Positions 17,032-24,734 of a stretch of 64,000 nucleotides of DNA are shown in pieces. Below the pieces are notes generated by a model. That model saw nothing but the letters and a program-made list of their open reading frames with translations. It did not search any database and had not been told where the DNA came from. The number at the start of each line of letters is the position of its first letter. Position 1 is the first letter of the stretch. A program made the translations under genes and the position numbers. The DNA comes from JBCAWW01 sp039024315 (lineage in GTDB: Bacteria > Bacteroidota > Bacteroidia > J057): positions 134,784 to 198,783 of the forward strand of contig JBCCQN010000001.1 in the NCBI GenBank assembly GCA_039024315.1, in the 5' to 3' direction.

Positions 17032-17763
17032 TTAGTTGCAATTCTCTCTAATCTTGGCGTAGGCATTGACATCTCCCAGTTCGCCGGCCTTACTCCAATC
17101 CAAGCAAGCGCCCACTCTATCTCCGCCCAGCAATTTAACCTCTGCTCGAGCAGAATAAGCACCTGGATCACGCGGACGTTGCTTCACAACGAGATTTAAA
17201 TCTTTAATGGCCGAAGCAAAATCCTTGAAGAGGATGTAATTTTCGGCTCGCTCGTAGATGTATTTCATCTCCTTTTTATTGATCCGAATGGCGGCGTTTA
17301 AATCTTGAATAGCCCCGAGATAATCTCCGAGACCGCTTTTGGCTTTGGAACGATAATGGTAATAACGATCGTCCTTGGCTTTGCCAGAGATCGCGACATT
17401 AAAGTCTTGCATGGCCCCCAGATAGTCCTCCAAACCGAGACGACTACGACCACGATTGTAATAAGCTTCTGGATTAGCAGGATTGATATCTAAGGCAAGG
17501 CTAAAGTCCTGAATCGCACCTGGGTGATCGCCCAAAAATTGCTTGGAACAACCTCGATTGAAATAGGCCATATCGTTCATCGGATTGAGCTTGATGACCA
17601 TATCAAAATCCTTGAGCGCTCCCGTGAAGTCTTGATTTTCTAATCTATTTAGGCCTCTTTTCAATAGTTCTCTTTCCGTCTGTGCTGTACTAGTCGAAAA
17701 CATCAAAAGCCCAAATAGTAAAACGAGGGCTGTTCTCATGGTGAAAAGGCAAAGGTGTTTCAT
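17032..17763 (-). CDS. Exported TPR-repeat protein
   Basis: 243 residues from the ATG at 17763, chosen because a signal peptide begins there (MRTALVLLFGLLMFSTSTAQ after a short basic lead); the frame stays open for 22 more codons upstream without a better start. The mature part is a run of about six TPR units of 34 residues, for instance NRGCSKQFLGDHPGAIQDFS and NRGRSRLGLEDYLGAMQDFN. It ends with a variant unit containing Cys residues (ACLDWSKAGELGD), common at the end of such periplasmic TPR proteins. A protein-binding scaffold in the periplasm is the likely role; the partner is unknown. Confidence 0.85.
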   Translation of the reverse strand: MKHLCLFTMRTALVLLFGLLMFSTSTAQTERELLKRGLNRLENQDFTGALKDFDMVIKLNPMNDMAYFNRGCSKQFLGDHPGAIQDFSLALDINPANPEAYYNRGRSRLGLEDYLGAMQDFNVAISGKAKDDRYYHYRSKAKSGLGDYLGAIQDLNAAIRINKKEMKYIYERAENYILFKDFASAIKDLNLVVKQRPRDPGAYSARAEVKLLGGDRVGACLDWSKAGELGDVNAYAKIRENCN

Positions 17764-17862
17764 ACTACTAAAATAGGGAATCGGCTTTTTTATATCAACG
17801 CAATAAGCGAGTATCCATTGTAAGTGCATAGGCTGGGGTAAGATTTTGCGTAAATTGCGCCG

Positions 17863-18612
17863 ATGAAAAAGCTAATCCAAAGTCTTCTCCAGCGGCTTCT
17901 AGGCTTTGATCGTTATTTGTTGTGGTTTTCTTGGTTCAAGATCAAGACTTTACATTTAGACGGTCCGGATAAGGAAGGTGACTTTATTTATTTCCTTGGA
18001 ATGTTGTCCCATGAGGCCCATGTGCTCGATATTGGTGCTAACATTGGCATCATGACGGTCTTGATGGCTAAGCGTTCCCCGCAGGGTAAAGTAATTGCCT
18101 TTGAGCCAGTACCAGAAAACTTCAAAGCTTTAGCAGCCATTTGTCGCTTTATGAAGGTGTCAAATGTAGAACTCAATCAATTGGCTTTAGGACCTGAAAA
18201 TGGATCGGTAAAAATGCAAATGCCTCTCATGCAGGGAGTTAGAATGCAAGGCCTGAGTCATATTGTACATGAAACCATTGATGGTTATGATACAGACTCA
18301 GAAGAATATAGGGTAGCGCAGGTGGTTTTGGACGAGGTCTTGGCCACTCGAGATAAGCCAATCGCTGCTATCAAAATGGATGTAGAAAACTACGAGCAGT
18401 ATGTCCTTAAGGGGGCCCTCAAGTTGATTACAGAAGACCAACCGATCATTTATATGGAGCTCTGGCCTAATGAGAACCGCGACAATTGTCTGAAGATGTT
18501 AGGTCAATTGGATTATGCTCCTTATGTCTTAGTGGGTAAAGAACTACAAAGCTTTGATTCCCAAACACATGAGCAGCACAATTTTTTCTTTCTGCCTAAG
18601 CAAGGAAATTAG
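17863..18612 (+). CDS. FkbM-family methyltransferase
   Basis: 249 residues, Rossmann-fold SAM-dependent methyltransferase. Motif I is HVLDIGANIGIMTVLMAK (about residues 57-75), followed by VIAFEPVPENFKAL (acidic residue that binds the SAM ribose). The FkbM hallmark IKMDVENYEQYVLKGA lies at about 170-185. FkbM members O-methylate sugars or natural products, and in Bacteroidota often act on surface glycans. No other glycan gene is adjacent. The ATG follows a TAAATTGCGCC promoter-like stretch by a few bases. Substrate cannot be told from sequence. Confidence 0.9.
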   Translation: MKKLIQSLLQRLLGFDRYLLWFSWFKIKTLHLDGPDKEGDFIYFLGMLSHEAHVLDIGANIGIMTVLMAKRSPQGKVIAFEPVPENFKALAAICRFMKVSNVELNQLALGPENGSVKMQMPLMQGVRMQGLSHIVHETIDGYDTDSEEYRVAQVVLDEVLATRDKPIAAIKMDVENYEQYVLKGALKLITEDQPIIYMELWPNENRDNCLKMLGQLDYAPYVLVGKELQSFDSQTHEQHNFFFLPKQGN

Positions 18613-18731
18613 ATTGTGATTTTAGAGACGGATTTTTTTGTAAAAAGGCTTTTGATATGGTGGGGTTTGTGTATTTTGCGCCCTCTAGCCCCCTACGCGA
18701 TAACGATTAGAAAGAGGGAAAATCAGATTAG

Positions 18732-19961
18732 ATGATTTCGCTAAAGGCCAAGTCCAAAAAACTACATACGCGTGTTGCTTTGCCCGCTTCAAAGAGTGAG
18801 AGCAATCGTGCCTTGATCATTCAGGCTCTAAGTGGAGGAAAAATTGCATTAGACAATCTTTCGTCTGCCCGAGATACTCAAACCATGATACGCCTCCTCA
18901 ATTCTGAAGGTCTTGTACTGGATGTAATTGATGCTGGTACCACTATGCGCTTTCTGACTGCCTTTTGCAGTGCGGTAGGGCGTGATCAAATACTAACGGG
19001 TACGCCTCGGATGTGCCAGCGCCCGATTGGAGCGCTTGTGGATGCATTGCGGAGCCTCGGAGCCGAAATCAATTACCGTAATCAAGAAGGCTACCCGCCT
19101 TTGCATATTGTCAACCAAGGCCGCAAACTCGATGGCGGTGCTCTGACGATGCAGGGTAACATCAGTAGTCAGTTTATTACGGCTATTTTGATGATTGCTC
19201 CTTACCTCAAGGAGGGCCTGCAGATTGATCTGGATGGCGATATAACTTCACGTCCCTACATCGAGATGACCCGCAAGTTGATGGCTCATTTTGGGGTCGA
19301 AACTGAGTGGGTAGGAGAGCGAAGCATCAAAGTCCCAGAATCTGAGTACCAGGAAAATAGCTATACCATTGAATCTGACTGGTCTGCGGCTAGTTATTGG
19401 TATAGTATGCTGGCCTTGGCTGATGAAGGGGAAGTCTTCTTAGAAGGTCTTCGTCGGGATTCTTGGCAAGGAGACCAAGGAATTCGTGAAATCATGCGCA
19501 ACTTCGGAGTATCTACCCGATTTACTAAAGAAGGGGCCCAACTCACCAAAAAGAAACTCAAGGCTCGCAAGAAGCCTTTGCATATCGACTTTACTGATAC
19601 GCCTGATTTGGCCCAAACTGTGGCAGTCGTTAGTGCGGCTACCGGCATTCCTGTGTTTATGACAGGCCTACATACTCTTAGGGTGAAGGAGACTGATCGT
19701 ATCCACGCCCTGCAGACTGAATTGGCCAAATTTGGTGTCGATATGAAAGTCGAAGGTGATGATTGTACGGTAGAAGGAATCGCACGACCCAGTGAGAAAT
19801 CAGTGGAGACTTACGAAGATCACCGTATGGCCATGGCCTTTGCTCCTTTGGCACTGCGACAAGAAGAACTCTTGGTCAAGCACCCAGAAGTGGTAGAAAA
19901 GTCCTATCCAGAATATTGGGACCACCTTAAGATGGCGGGTATCGAATCTACAAAGTGGTAG
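18732..19961 (+). CDS. aroA: 3-phosphoshikimate 1-carboxyvinyltransferase (EPSP synthase)
   Basis: Transfers the enolpyruvyl group of PEP to shikimate-3-phosphate, the sixth step of the shikimate pathway. 409 residues. Signatures in order: PASKSESNRALII (substrate binding), DAGTTMRFLTAF (PEP-binding loop), LTGTPRMCQRPIGALVDAL, SSQFITAILMIAPYL, DTPDLAQT, LRVKETDRIHALQTEL and YEDHRMAMAFAPLAL. In the PEP loop the residue after Arg is Phe rather than the Pro of the E. coli enzyme. It is followed at 31 bases by proC on the same strand. A TATTTTGCGCC stretch about 60 bases upstream may be its promoter. Confidence 0.97.
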   Translation: MISLKAKSKKLHTRVALPASKSESNRALIIQALSGGKIALDNLSSARDTQTMIRLLNSEGLVLDVIDAGTTMRFLTAFCSAVGRDQILTGTPRMCQRPIGALVDALRSLGAEINYRNQEGYPPLHIVNQGRKLDGGALTMQGNISSQFITAILMIAPYLKEGLQIDLDGDITSRPYIEMTRKLMAHFGVETEWVGERSIKVPESEYQENSYTIESDWSAASYWYSMLALADEGEVFLEGLRRDSWQGDQGIREIMRNFGVSTRFTKEGAQLTKKKLKARKKPLHIDFTDTPDLAQTVAVVSAATGIPVFMTGLHTLRVKETDRIHALQTELAKFGVDMKVEGDDCTVEGIARPSEKSVETYEDHRMAMAFAPLALRQEELLVKHPEVVEKSYPEYWDHLKMAGIESTKW

Positions 19962-19992
19962 TAAGCTAAGACCTAGCTCAAATCAAGATTTT

Positions 19993-20802
19993 ATGAAAGT
20001 CCTCATTATCGGGGCGGGCAATATGGGCCTGACCTATGGACAAAGTTTCGTGGACGCATCCGTCGTCAAACGTGAAGACCTGTATTTTATCGATCATAAC
20101 CAGGCCAAAGCAGAGTCAGTGGCTAGACTCTCAGCCCATCCTTTGTTGTTGGAACCTAGTGAGATCGTCTCACAGGTAGAATTGATCGTATTAGGCGTAA
20201 AACCACAGGATTTCCTGCGCTTGGCCGATGATTTGAAGCCATTTGTGCAATCTGATCAGATTATCCTCTCGATCATGGCAGGGATCCAATTAGAAGTGAT
20301 TCAGGAGCGCCTTGGAGTGGATAGGGTGGTCCGAGCCATGCCCAATCTTCCCGCACAAGTGGGGCAGGGGATGACGGTTTTTACTACTTCGCAGAACGTT
20401 AGTAAGCTGGAGGTGTTCACCATCCAAAATTTACTCAACACGACTGGAAAAACCCTTCATACTGGTTCGGAAGGTTTGATAGATGCCTCTACGGCTATTT
20501 CAGGTAGCGGTCCTGCCTTTGTGTTCTTCTTTATGGATGCGATGATGCAAACCGCTCGCGAGATGGGATTTTCGGACTCAGAGGCACAGTTGTTGGTTCG
20601 GCAGACCTTCTTGGGTTCTATCAATCTCCTCAATCGCAACAGTCTCGACTGTGAAGAGTGGATCCGGAGAGTATCTTCTCGTGGAGGTACAACCGAAGCG
20701 GGTATGCAGCAATTTGCTTCAGATGATATGCTTCAAAAAATCCATGCTGGGCTCGAAGCCGCTCGCCAAAGAGCAATCGCCTTGAGCAAAGGCATGGGAT
20801 AA
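19993..20802 (+). CDS. proC: Pyrroline-5-carboxylate reductase
   Basis: Last step of proline synthesis: NAD(P)H-dependent reduction of pyrroline-5-carboxylate. 269 residues, the typical length. N-terminal dinucleotide-binding motif IIGAGNMG; SIMAGIQLEVIQERLG and RAMPNLPAQVGQGMT in the middle; the C-terminal dimerisation and active-site part has AISGSGPAFVFFFMDAM, LVRQTFLGS and SRGGTTEAGM. A degenerate mini-hairpin (CTACTTCGCAGAACG at 20384-20398, one G-U pair) lies within the coding region and encodes TTSQNV. It probably shares a transcript with aroA and ends at the hairpin at 20822. Confidence 0.97.
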   Translation: MKVLIIGAGNMGLTYGQSFVDASVVKREDLYFIDHNQAKAESVARLSAHPLLLEPSEIVSQVELIVLGVKPQDFLRLADDLKPFVQSDQIILSIMAGIQLEVIQERLGVDRVVRAMPNLPAQVGQGMTVFTTSQNVSKLEVFTIQNLLNTTGKTLHTGSEGLIDASTAISGSGPAFVFFFMDAMMQTAREMGFSDSEAQLLVRQTFLGSINLLNRNSLDCEEWIRRVSSRGGTTEAGMQQFASDDMLQKIHAGLEAARQRAIALSKGMG

Positions 20803-20821
20803 TGGCGAAATAGACAGTACA

Positions 20822-20852
20822 AAAAATGCCAAGGCTTTGCCCTGGCATTTTT
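20822..20852. terminator. Bidirectional terminator between proC and the DUF4407 gene
   Basis: A 10-bp stem AAAAATGCCA/TGGCATTTTT with an inner GGC/GCC pair and a TTT loop after one mismatch. T runs are present on both strands between convergent genes. Confidence 0.88.
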
Positions 20853-20868
20853 GTTTTAGCAACAATCA

Positions 20869-21990
20869 TCAAAATTCCGCGATCTTTTCGCGGGCTAGGC
20901 GAATTTGAGCTTCGGCCATCATGGCCATGATCTCCTCTTGATTTTCCATTTCGATGCGTAAGCGGGCTTCGTTTTCAGCCTCTGCTAAGGCAATATTAGT
21001 TTGAGTTTCGGCATTGGCCTTGCTGATCGCTTCCATCTCCTGTACTTGGGTGATGTGCTTCATGCGCTCTACGATGTCATCATAGGGGCCACGCTCCGTC
21101 ATCATCTTAAAGAGGATGGGCGCAATTTCGATCAGGATCAGCATGATCGAAATCATCCATTTCGCAATGTTCATGGCTGGATAGCGAGCGGTAAGCTTAT
21201 TGAAAGCTTCTAGCTTGGCCATCAAACCATCATACTGCCCGGCAATGTTATCAATATTGGCTACCTCTTCGTCTTGTGATTGCTTGAAGTTTTGAATCCT
21301 TGCTTCGAGCTTTTCGACTTTCTTTTCGGTACTAGCCTTTAACTCTAGGTATTCTCGCTCCTGCTTTTCGTACTGAGATTTTTTCTGACGATAGATTTTG
21401 CCCACACCAGGCTTTCCACTACCTGCCATGCCTTCGGCTTCGGCGATCATGGCTTGATAAGCTTCATCTCTAGCAGCGCCTTTGGCGGCGAGGGCGGTTT
21501 CATATTCCACCACTTTGAGTTCTAGCTCTTCTACCTCTCCGTAATTGCCACTGATTTGCTCACGAGCCTCGGCGCGACGCTCTTGTTTGAGGGTTTCGAT
21601 CTCCATATTGATCTCTTTTTCGAAGAGACGTAGCTCAAGGGGCGTAGCAATTACAAAGCCGAGTAATACTGCCATGGCGAGGCGGGGTAGAGCATTTGTC
21701 CATTCATCTCGGGTGATCTTGCTCGTACCATCCCCTTTTCCGGTACTGGATACGATATAGCGGTCGAGGTTGAAGATCATCAAACCCCAGAAGATACCAA
21801 AGGGTATCGAAAGTCTAGGATCGCCGAAGGCACTTTCAAAAGCATAGCCTCCTGCCAAACCCGCCATGATGGCGGTAAATAAGATGGTGCCACCGATGCC
21901 CATGTATTTGGCCTGCTCGGTGGGGCAACGATGGAGGATTTCCTTGTTGGCCCCGGCACAAAACCAGAAAAATTCTTTAAGCTTCTTCAT
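20869..21990 (-). CDS. DUF4407 membrane protein with long coiled coil
   Basis: 373 residues from the ATG at 21990; the upstream extension overlaps the next gene and is rejected. Three hydrophobic helices lie at about 33-50 (GGTILFTAIMAGLAGGYAF), 62-77 and 103-118, with a conserved FNLDRYIVSS between them. Then comes a coiled coil at about 120-285 (long runs of E, K, Q, R), a fourth helix (WMISIMLILIEIAPILF) and a second helical tail rich in Ala/Glu (ANAETQTNIALAEAENEARL). This is the DUF4407 layout; its function is not established. It is the last gene of the minus-strand cluster with PLD-like, SPFH and Hsp70-like genes, hinting at an envelope-associated assembly. Confidence 0.85.
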   Translation of the reverse strand: MKKLKEFFWFCAGANKEILHRCPTEQAKYMGIGGTILFTAIMAGLAGGYAFESAFGDPRLSIPFGIFWGLMIFNLDRYIVSSTGKGDGTSKITRDEWTNALPRLAMAVLLGFVIATPLELRLFEKEINMEIETLKQERRAEAREQISGNYGEVEELELKVVEYETALAAKGAARDEAYQAMIAEAEGMAGSGKPGVGKIYRQKKSQYEKQEREYLELKASTEKKVEKLEARIQNFKQSQDEEVANIDNIAGQYDGLMAKLEAFNKLTARYPAMNIAKWMISIMLILIEIAPILFKMMTERGPYDDIVERMKHITQVQEMEAISKANAETQTNIALAEAENEARLRIEMENQEEIMAMMAEAQIRLAREKIAEF

Positions 21991-22005
21991 AATGGTATAA
22001 ATAAT

Positions 22006-22020
22006 CGTTCTCCGAAGGAG
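22006..22020 (+). repeat. GAA-triloop mini-hairpin, stem CTCC/GGAG
   Basis: TCGTT flank, then CTCC-GAA-GGAG, in the 37-base gap between the stop at 22028 and the ATG at 21990. The same stem recurs within the upstream gene at 22484-22499. Confidence 0.8.
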
Positions 22021-22027
22021 AGTAGTA

Positions 22028-22897
22028 TCACTTGATGCGTATGTGTAGTGTGCGTGCAATGTTTTCCCTAGCGCCAATCGCTAGGAGGCTTATGCTAGTA
22101 TCTTCCATCACTTGAAAGCGATGTTGCCCCACATTGGGGACTCGTCCAAGCATACTGATCTCTAAGCCTATGGCTTGATCTGCATGCCACCAAATCCTGA
22201 CGTTTTCTCCTGGGCTGCAAACTTTATTGTCTGCTTCGAAAAGTACGCTAGGAGCTTTCTGGACCTTTACAAAACAATGACTCTGGTAGTTTTTGCCTTG
22301 ATATTTTGCAGCTAGTTTGAAGTGGGTGTCTTGTTCGACGATAACCTTTCTTTTGCCCCGTGCCGGAACGCTGCCAATCTCTGGGCTAATGATCACTTCA
22401 CTGCCCAAAGGGGCATCCCAATAGATTTGACAGCTATCACCAGCTTTGAGATTGGGTTTGTCGCTGCTAAGCGAAAAGAATGGGCGTTCTCCGAAGGAGG
22501 CCTTAGCCTCTGAGACCATACGCAGCCAACGGTATTGGTAAGCCTGCACTAGCTCCCAAGTCTCTATTTTGCTCAGTTTGGCCCAAGGATCATCCTTGCC
22601 ATAAGCGCCACCCCAAGGAAAGGCACTGCTCCAAACCGTCTGATGATCGACGATGATAAAATACTCCCCCAGTTGTGGAGTAGACCAACATTCGGCTTGC
22701 TGAGCCAACATGCTTTGAATGATCACAGAGGTGCTACTTTGGGCTAGCTTATCATCCTCCAAAAGCCATTGGATATGAACACCCCGTTTTTGTGATTGGA
22801 GCAATACGCCCAATAGGTCTGGGGCCACTAACTCAGGCAAGGCAATTTGAATCTGATATTGACTGTGTTTGAGGCTATGTAGTAATTCGTTCCACAT
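22028..22897 (-). CDS. PLD-like domain fused to two Ig-like domains
   Basis: 289 residues, no signal peptide. The first 130 residues resemble the core of a phospholipase-D-type module (SQKRGVHIQWLLEDDKLAQS, then YFIIVDHQTVWSSAFPWGG). The sequence where an HKD motif should lie reads VDHQTVW without the Lys, so catalysis is doubtful. Residues about 160-225 and 228-289 are two beta-rich Ig-like repeats with the pattern (D/E)..(Q/R)I.W.A...G.EIS...GSVP..G. The family as a whole is not one I can name. It is 37 bases upstream of the DUF4407 gene and 6 bases downstream of the gene at 22904, so the three are one operon. A mini-hairpin lies inside the frame, where it encodes ASFGERP. Confidence 0.75.
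   Translation of the reverse strand: MWNELLHSLKHSQYQIQIALPELVAPDLLGVLLQSQKRGVHIQWLLEDDKLAQSSTSVIIQSMLAQQAECWSTPQLGEYFIIVDHQTVWSSAFPWGGAYGKDDPWAKLSKIETWELVQAYQYRWLRMVSEAKASFGERPFFSLSSDKPNLKAGDSCQIYWDAPLGSEVIISPEIGSVPARGKRKVIVEQDTHFKLAAKYQGKNYQSHCFVKVQKAPSVLFEADNKVCSPGENVRIWWHADQAIGLEISMLGRVPNVGQHRFQVMEDTSISLLAIGARENIARTLHIRIK
22484..22499 (+). repeat. GAA-triloop mini-hairpin, stem CTCC/GGAG, inside a gene
   Basis: GCGTT, then CTCC-GAA-GGAG, within the PLD-like/Ig gene (antisense to it). Confidence 0.8.
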
Positions 22898-22903
22898 TGT
22901 TGT

Positions 22904-23494
22904 TTAGGCTTGATTGATAGGCCCTTGCATCCACTTGGTTTTTTCAAAAACCTTGAGATAACAATCCCAGAGGGCTTCTAGGTAATGGCTGCCGTCAGAA
23001 CCGAATATTTCTCGATCCAAGAGTCGACGACTCATACCTTCTAGCGTTCCCCGGTAAGGGGGGAAGGAAGGAAGTTTGTCTGCATTAGCTCGCACACAGA
23101 AGACAGACGACACTTCCTCCTCATCCCATTGGTTTTCAGCGATGGGGGCTTCCCTAAACAGATGTTTGGTGAGCTCCCATTCAAATACGATCAGCGTGGG
23201 TTGAAATACAGTCAGGATTTGTCGCAATTCTTGTAGAACGTATTCAAGATGAAAACCTTCTTTGCGAGCTTGGGCCAAATCCACCGCATGACGGCCTACT
23301 TCTCTCTCCGGAAAAACTTGTTCTCCGGGCTGGATAATGTAGTGTCGACGCATTATGTCGCGATCTTTTGGATCTTTCAGTACCCAACTGATCTGTTCGA
23401 TTCCCGGGTAGGGATCCAAACGACCCGTTAGTTCTGAGACATAAAGCATGCGTCGCCAGGTCCGATGATCCAGCGCTAGACGAGTGATCGACAT
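22904..23494 (-). CDS. Protein of unknown function in the Hsp70/SPFH cluster
   Basis: 196 residues, soluble, mixed alpha/beta by appearance, with no signal peptide or membrane segment. Segments such as RTWRRMLYVSELTGRLDPYP, FQPTLIVFEWELTKHLF and DREIFGSDGSHYLEALWD give no family I recognise. The ATG at 23494 is the only good start. It is separated from the PLD-like/Ig gene by 6 bases, which makes co-translation likely, and comes after the SPFH gene on the same strand. A loop-variant mini-hairpin (23044-23061, CCCC-GGTAA-GGGG) lies inside the frame. Function inferred only as a partner of its neighbours. Confidence 0.75.
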   Translation of the reverse strand: MSITRLALDHRTWRRMLYVSELTGRLDPYPGIEQISWVLKDPKDRDIMRRHYIIQPGEQVFPEREVGRHAVDLAQARKEGFHLEYVLQELRQILTVFQPTLIVFEWELTKHLFREAPIAENQWDEEEVSSVFCVRANADKLPSFPPYRGTLEGMSRRLLDREIFGSDGSHYLEALWDCYLKVFEKTKWMQGPINQA

Positions 23495-23522
23495 TTGAGC
23501 GTTGTGTGTAAGGGTAATATTT

Positions 23523-23550
23523 ACCCAGCGGCCCTATAGGCCGCCCGGGT
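23523..23550. other. GC-rich hairpin between the SPFH gene and 22904
   Basis: Stem GCGGCC/GGCCGC with a 5-base loop, extended after a small bulge by ACCC/GGGT. An adjacent near-palindrome GGGTAATATTTACCC overlaps its left side. There is no T run, so it is a weak terminator candidate or a control element for the downstream operon. Confidence 0.4.
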
Positions 23551-23620
23551 TTATTTGCTATGAAAAATTCTGATATTTATAATAAAGACCTGCCTTTTAC
23601 CCAAGGGTTGGAAGGCGAGA

Positions 23621-24472
23621 TTACTTTTTCATCTGCATGAGCATCTGCATCTGATCGCCTGTTACATAGGTCGGAAGTTTACCGTCCCACTTATCGATCC
23701 ACATCTTACGGATTTGCAGTTCTGTCAGCTCACTAGCCTCCTTTTGGATCGCCATGGCGGTGGCATTGGCTCGCTCTCTGCGTACCGCAGTTTCACCTTG
23801 CGCTTCCATAAGGGTACGCTTGTTGGTCTCCTCTTGCAGAGCCGTTTGCTGTCTCTGGTTGGCGATTTCTTCGGCAGCTTTGATCTTGGCTCTTACAGAA
23901 ACCGCAATCTCTTGTGGTAATACGATATCAGTTACGACCGTATTTTTTTGCTCCAAGAATTCTGCTGGTAGAGATTTATCTAGCTGTTGGTTAATGGCCA
24001 ACTGTAGGTCTGTAAATGAACCTAGCTTATCAGTAGGGGTGCCTTCTCCTGCTTTTTTGACCGCGTCATTGATCAAACGATTGACCAAGGTAGAATACAA
24101 CTCCTTGGGACCTACACGATAAGATTGGTAGATTTTACCAGCTTGCATTCTGATGGGTCGTACAAAGGTCGATACTGATACCTGAACGGGAAGTTTTTCT
24201 TGGGTAAAGAAGGTGAAATTGCCGCTACACTCTTGATATTCTCCAGCATATTTGATGATTTCATATCGAACCGGATTGTACCAAGTCCAGCCACTTACAT
24301 GCTCTACTATGGGTTGTCCCTCCTCGTTTTGTTCCCATGTATCGACCTTGATACCCTGGGCAGTTGAAGGGATGCGTTCTCCCCACCAAGAGGTGAAAAT
24401 GATGGCAGTAAATAAAACGGTGAGTACCCAAAGGACGGGTTTTACTCCTTTAATTTTTAAAAGTCTTTCCAT
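23621..24472 (-). CDS. Prohibitin-like SPFH-domain protein
   Basis: 283 residues. An N-terminal membrane anchor (VLWVLTVLFTAIIFTSWW, about 12-30) is followed by an SPFH/band 7 domain (about 30-200; VQVSVSTFVRPIRMQAGK, FTDLQLAINQQLDKSL, VVTDIVLPQEIAVSVRAKI). A helical region rich in Ala/Glu/Gln/Arg (EEIANQRQQTALQEETNKRT ... AQGETAVRRERANATA) drives oligomerisation in this family. SPFH proteins form large ring or cage assemblies on membranes and partner with proteases or channels. No HflK/FtsH gene is adjacent; the neighbours are Hsp70-like and DUF4407 genes, which suggests a membrane proteostasis complex (inference). Confidence 0.9.
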   Translation of the reverse strand: MERLLKIKGVKPVLWVLTVLFTAIIFTSWWGERIPSTAQGIKVDTWEQNEEGQPIVEHVSGWTWYNPVRYEIIKYAGEYQECSGNFTFFTQEKLPVQVSVSTFVRPIRMQAGKIYQSYRVGPKELYSTLVNRLINDAVKKAGEGTPTDKLGSFTDLQLAINQQLDKSLPAEFLEQKNTVVTDIVLPQEIAVSVRAKIKAAEEIANQRQQTALQEETNKRTLMEAQGETAVRRERANATAMAIQKEASELTELQIRKMWIDKWDGKLPTYVTGDQMQMLMQMKK

Positions 24473-24556
24473 ACTTTAAAGAGGGATATTGCCTCCTAGA
24501 GTTGGAAAAACCCAAGGAAAAAGTGGTGGATTTGGACTTTTGAAAAAGGGGCTAAT

Positions 24557-24598
24557 AAAAAAAAGAAAGCTCCAGCAACTTAGGTGTCTGAAGCTTTC
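24557..24598 (-). terminator. Terminator after the tRNA-Arg gene
   Basis: Stem GAAAGCT..CAG against CTG..AGCTTTC (24565-24598), followed on the minus strand by a run of eight T residues (24557-24564). It ends the tRNA transcript and probably any read-through from the Hsp70-like gene. Confidence 0.85.
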
Positions 24599-24624
24599 TC
24601 CTATTTTAGGATTTTATCAATCTG

Positions 24625-24696
24625 TGCCCTCGCCAGGACTCGAACCTGGATCTAGAGTTTAGGAAACTCCTATTCTATCCCTTGAACTACGAGGGC
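24625..24696 (-). tRNA. tRNA-Arg, anticodon CCT
   Basis: 72 nt without an encoded CCA. The acceptor stem GCCCTCG pairs with CGAGGGC; D-stem GTTC/GAAT; the anticodon stem GGAGT/ACTCT encloses the loop TTCCTAA with anticodon CCT, reading AGG; the T-arm is CCAGG-TTCGAGT-CCTGG. It lies 38 bases downstream of the Hsp70-like gene and could be co-transcribed with it. No direct repeat of its 3' end was noticed nearby, so there is no sign of integration here. Confidence 0.95.
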
Positions 24697-24734
24697 AGCT
24701 CGTAGGGGCACGAAAATAATAAATCTTCTAGGGC

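Noticed and set aside
24625..24696. tRNA-Arg as an integration site of a genomic island
   Set aside because: No direct repeat of the tRNA 3' end, no integrase gene and no change of base use was noticed on either side.
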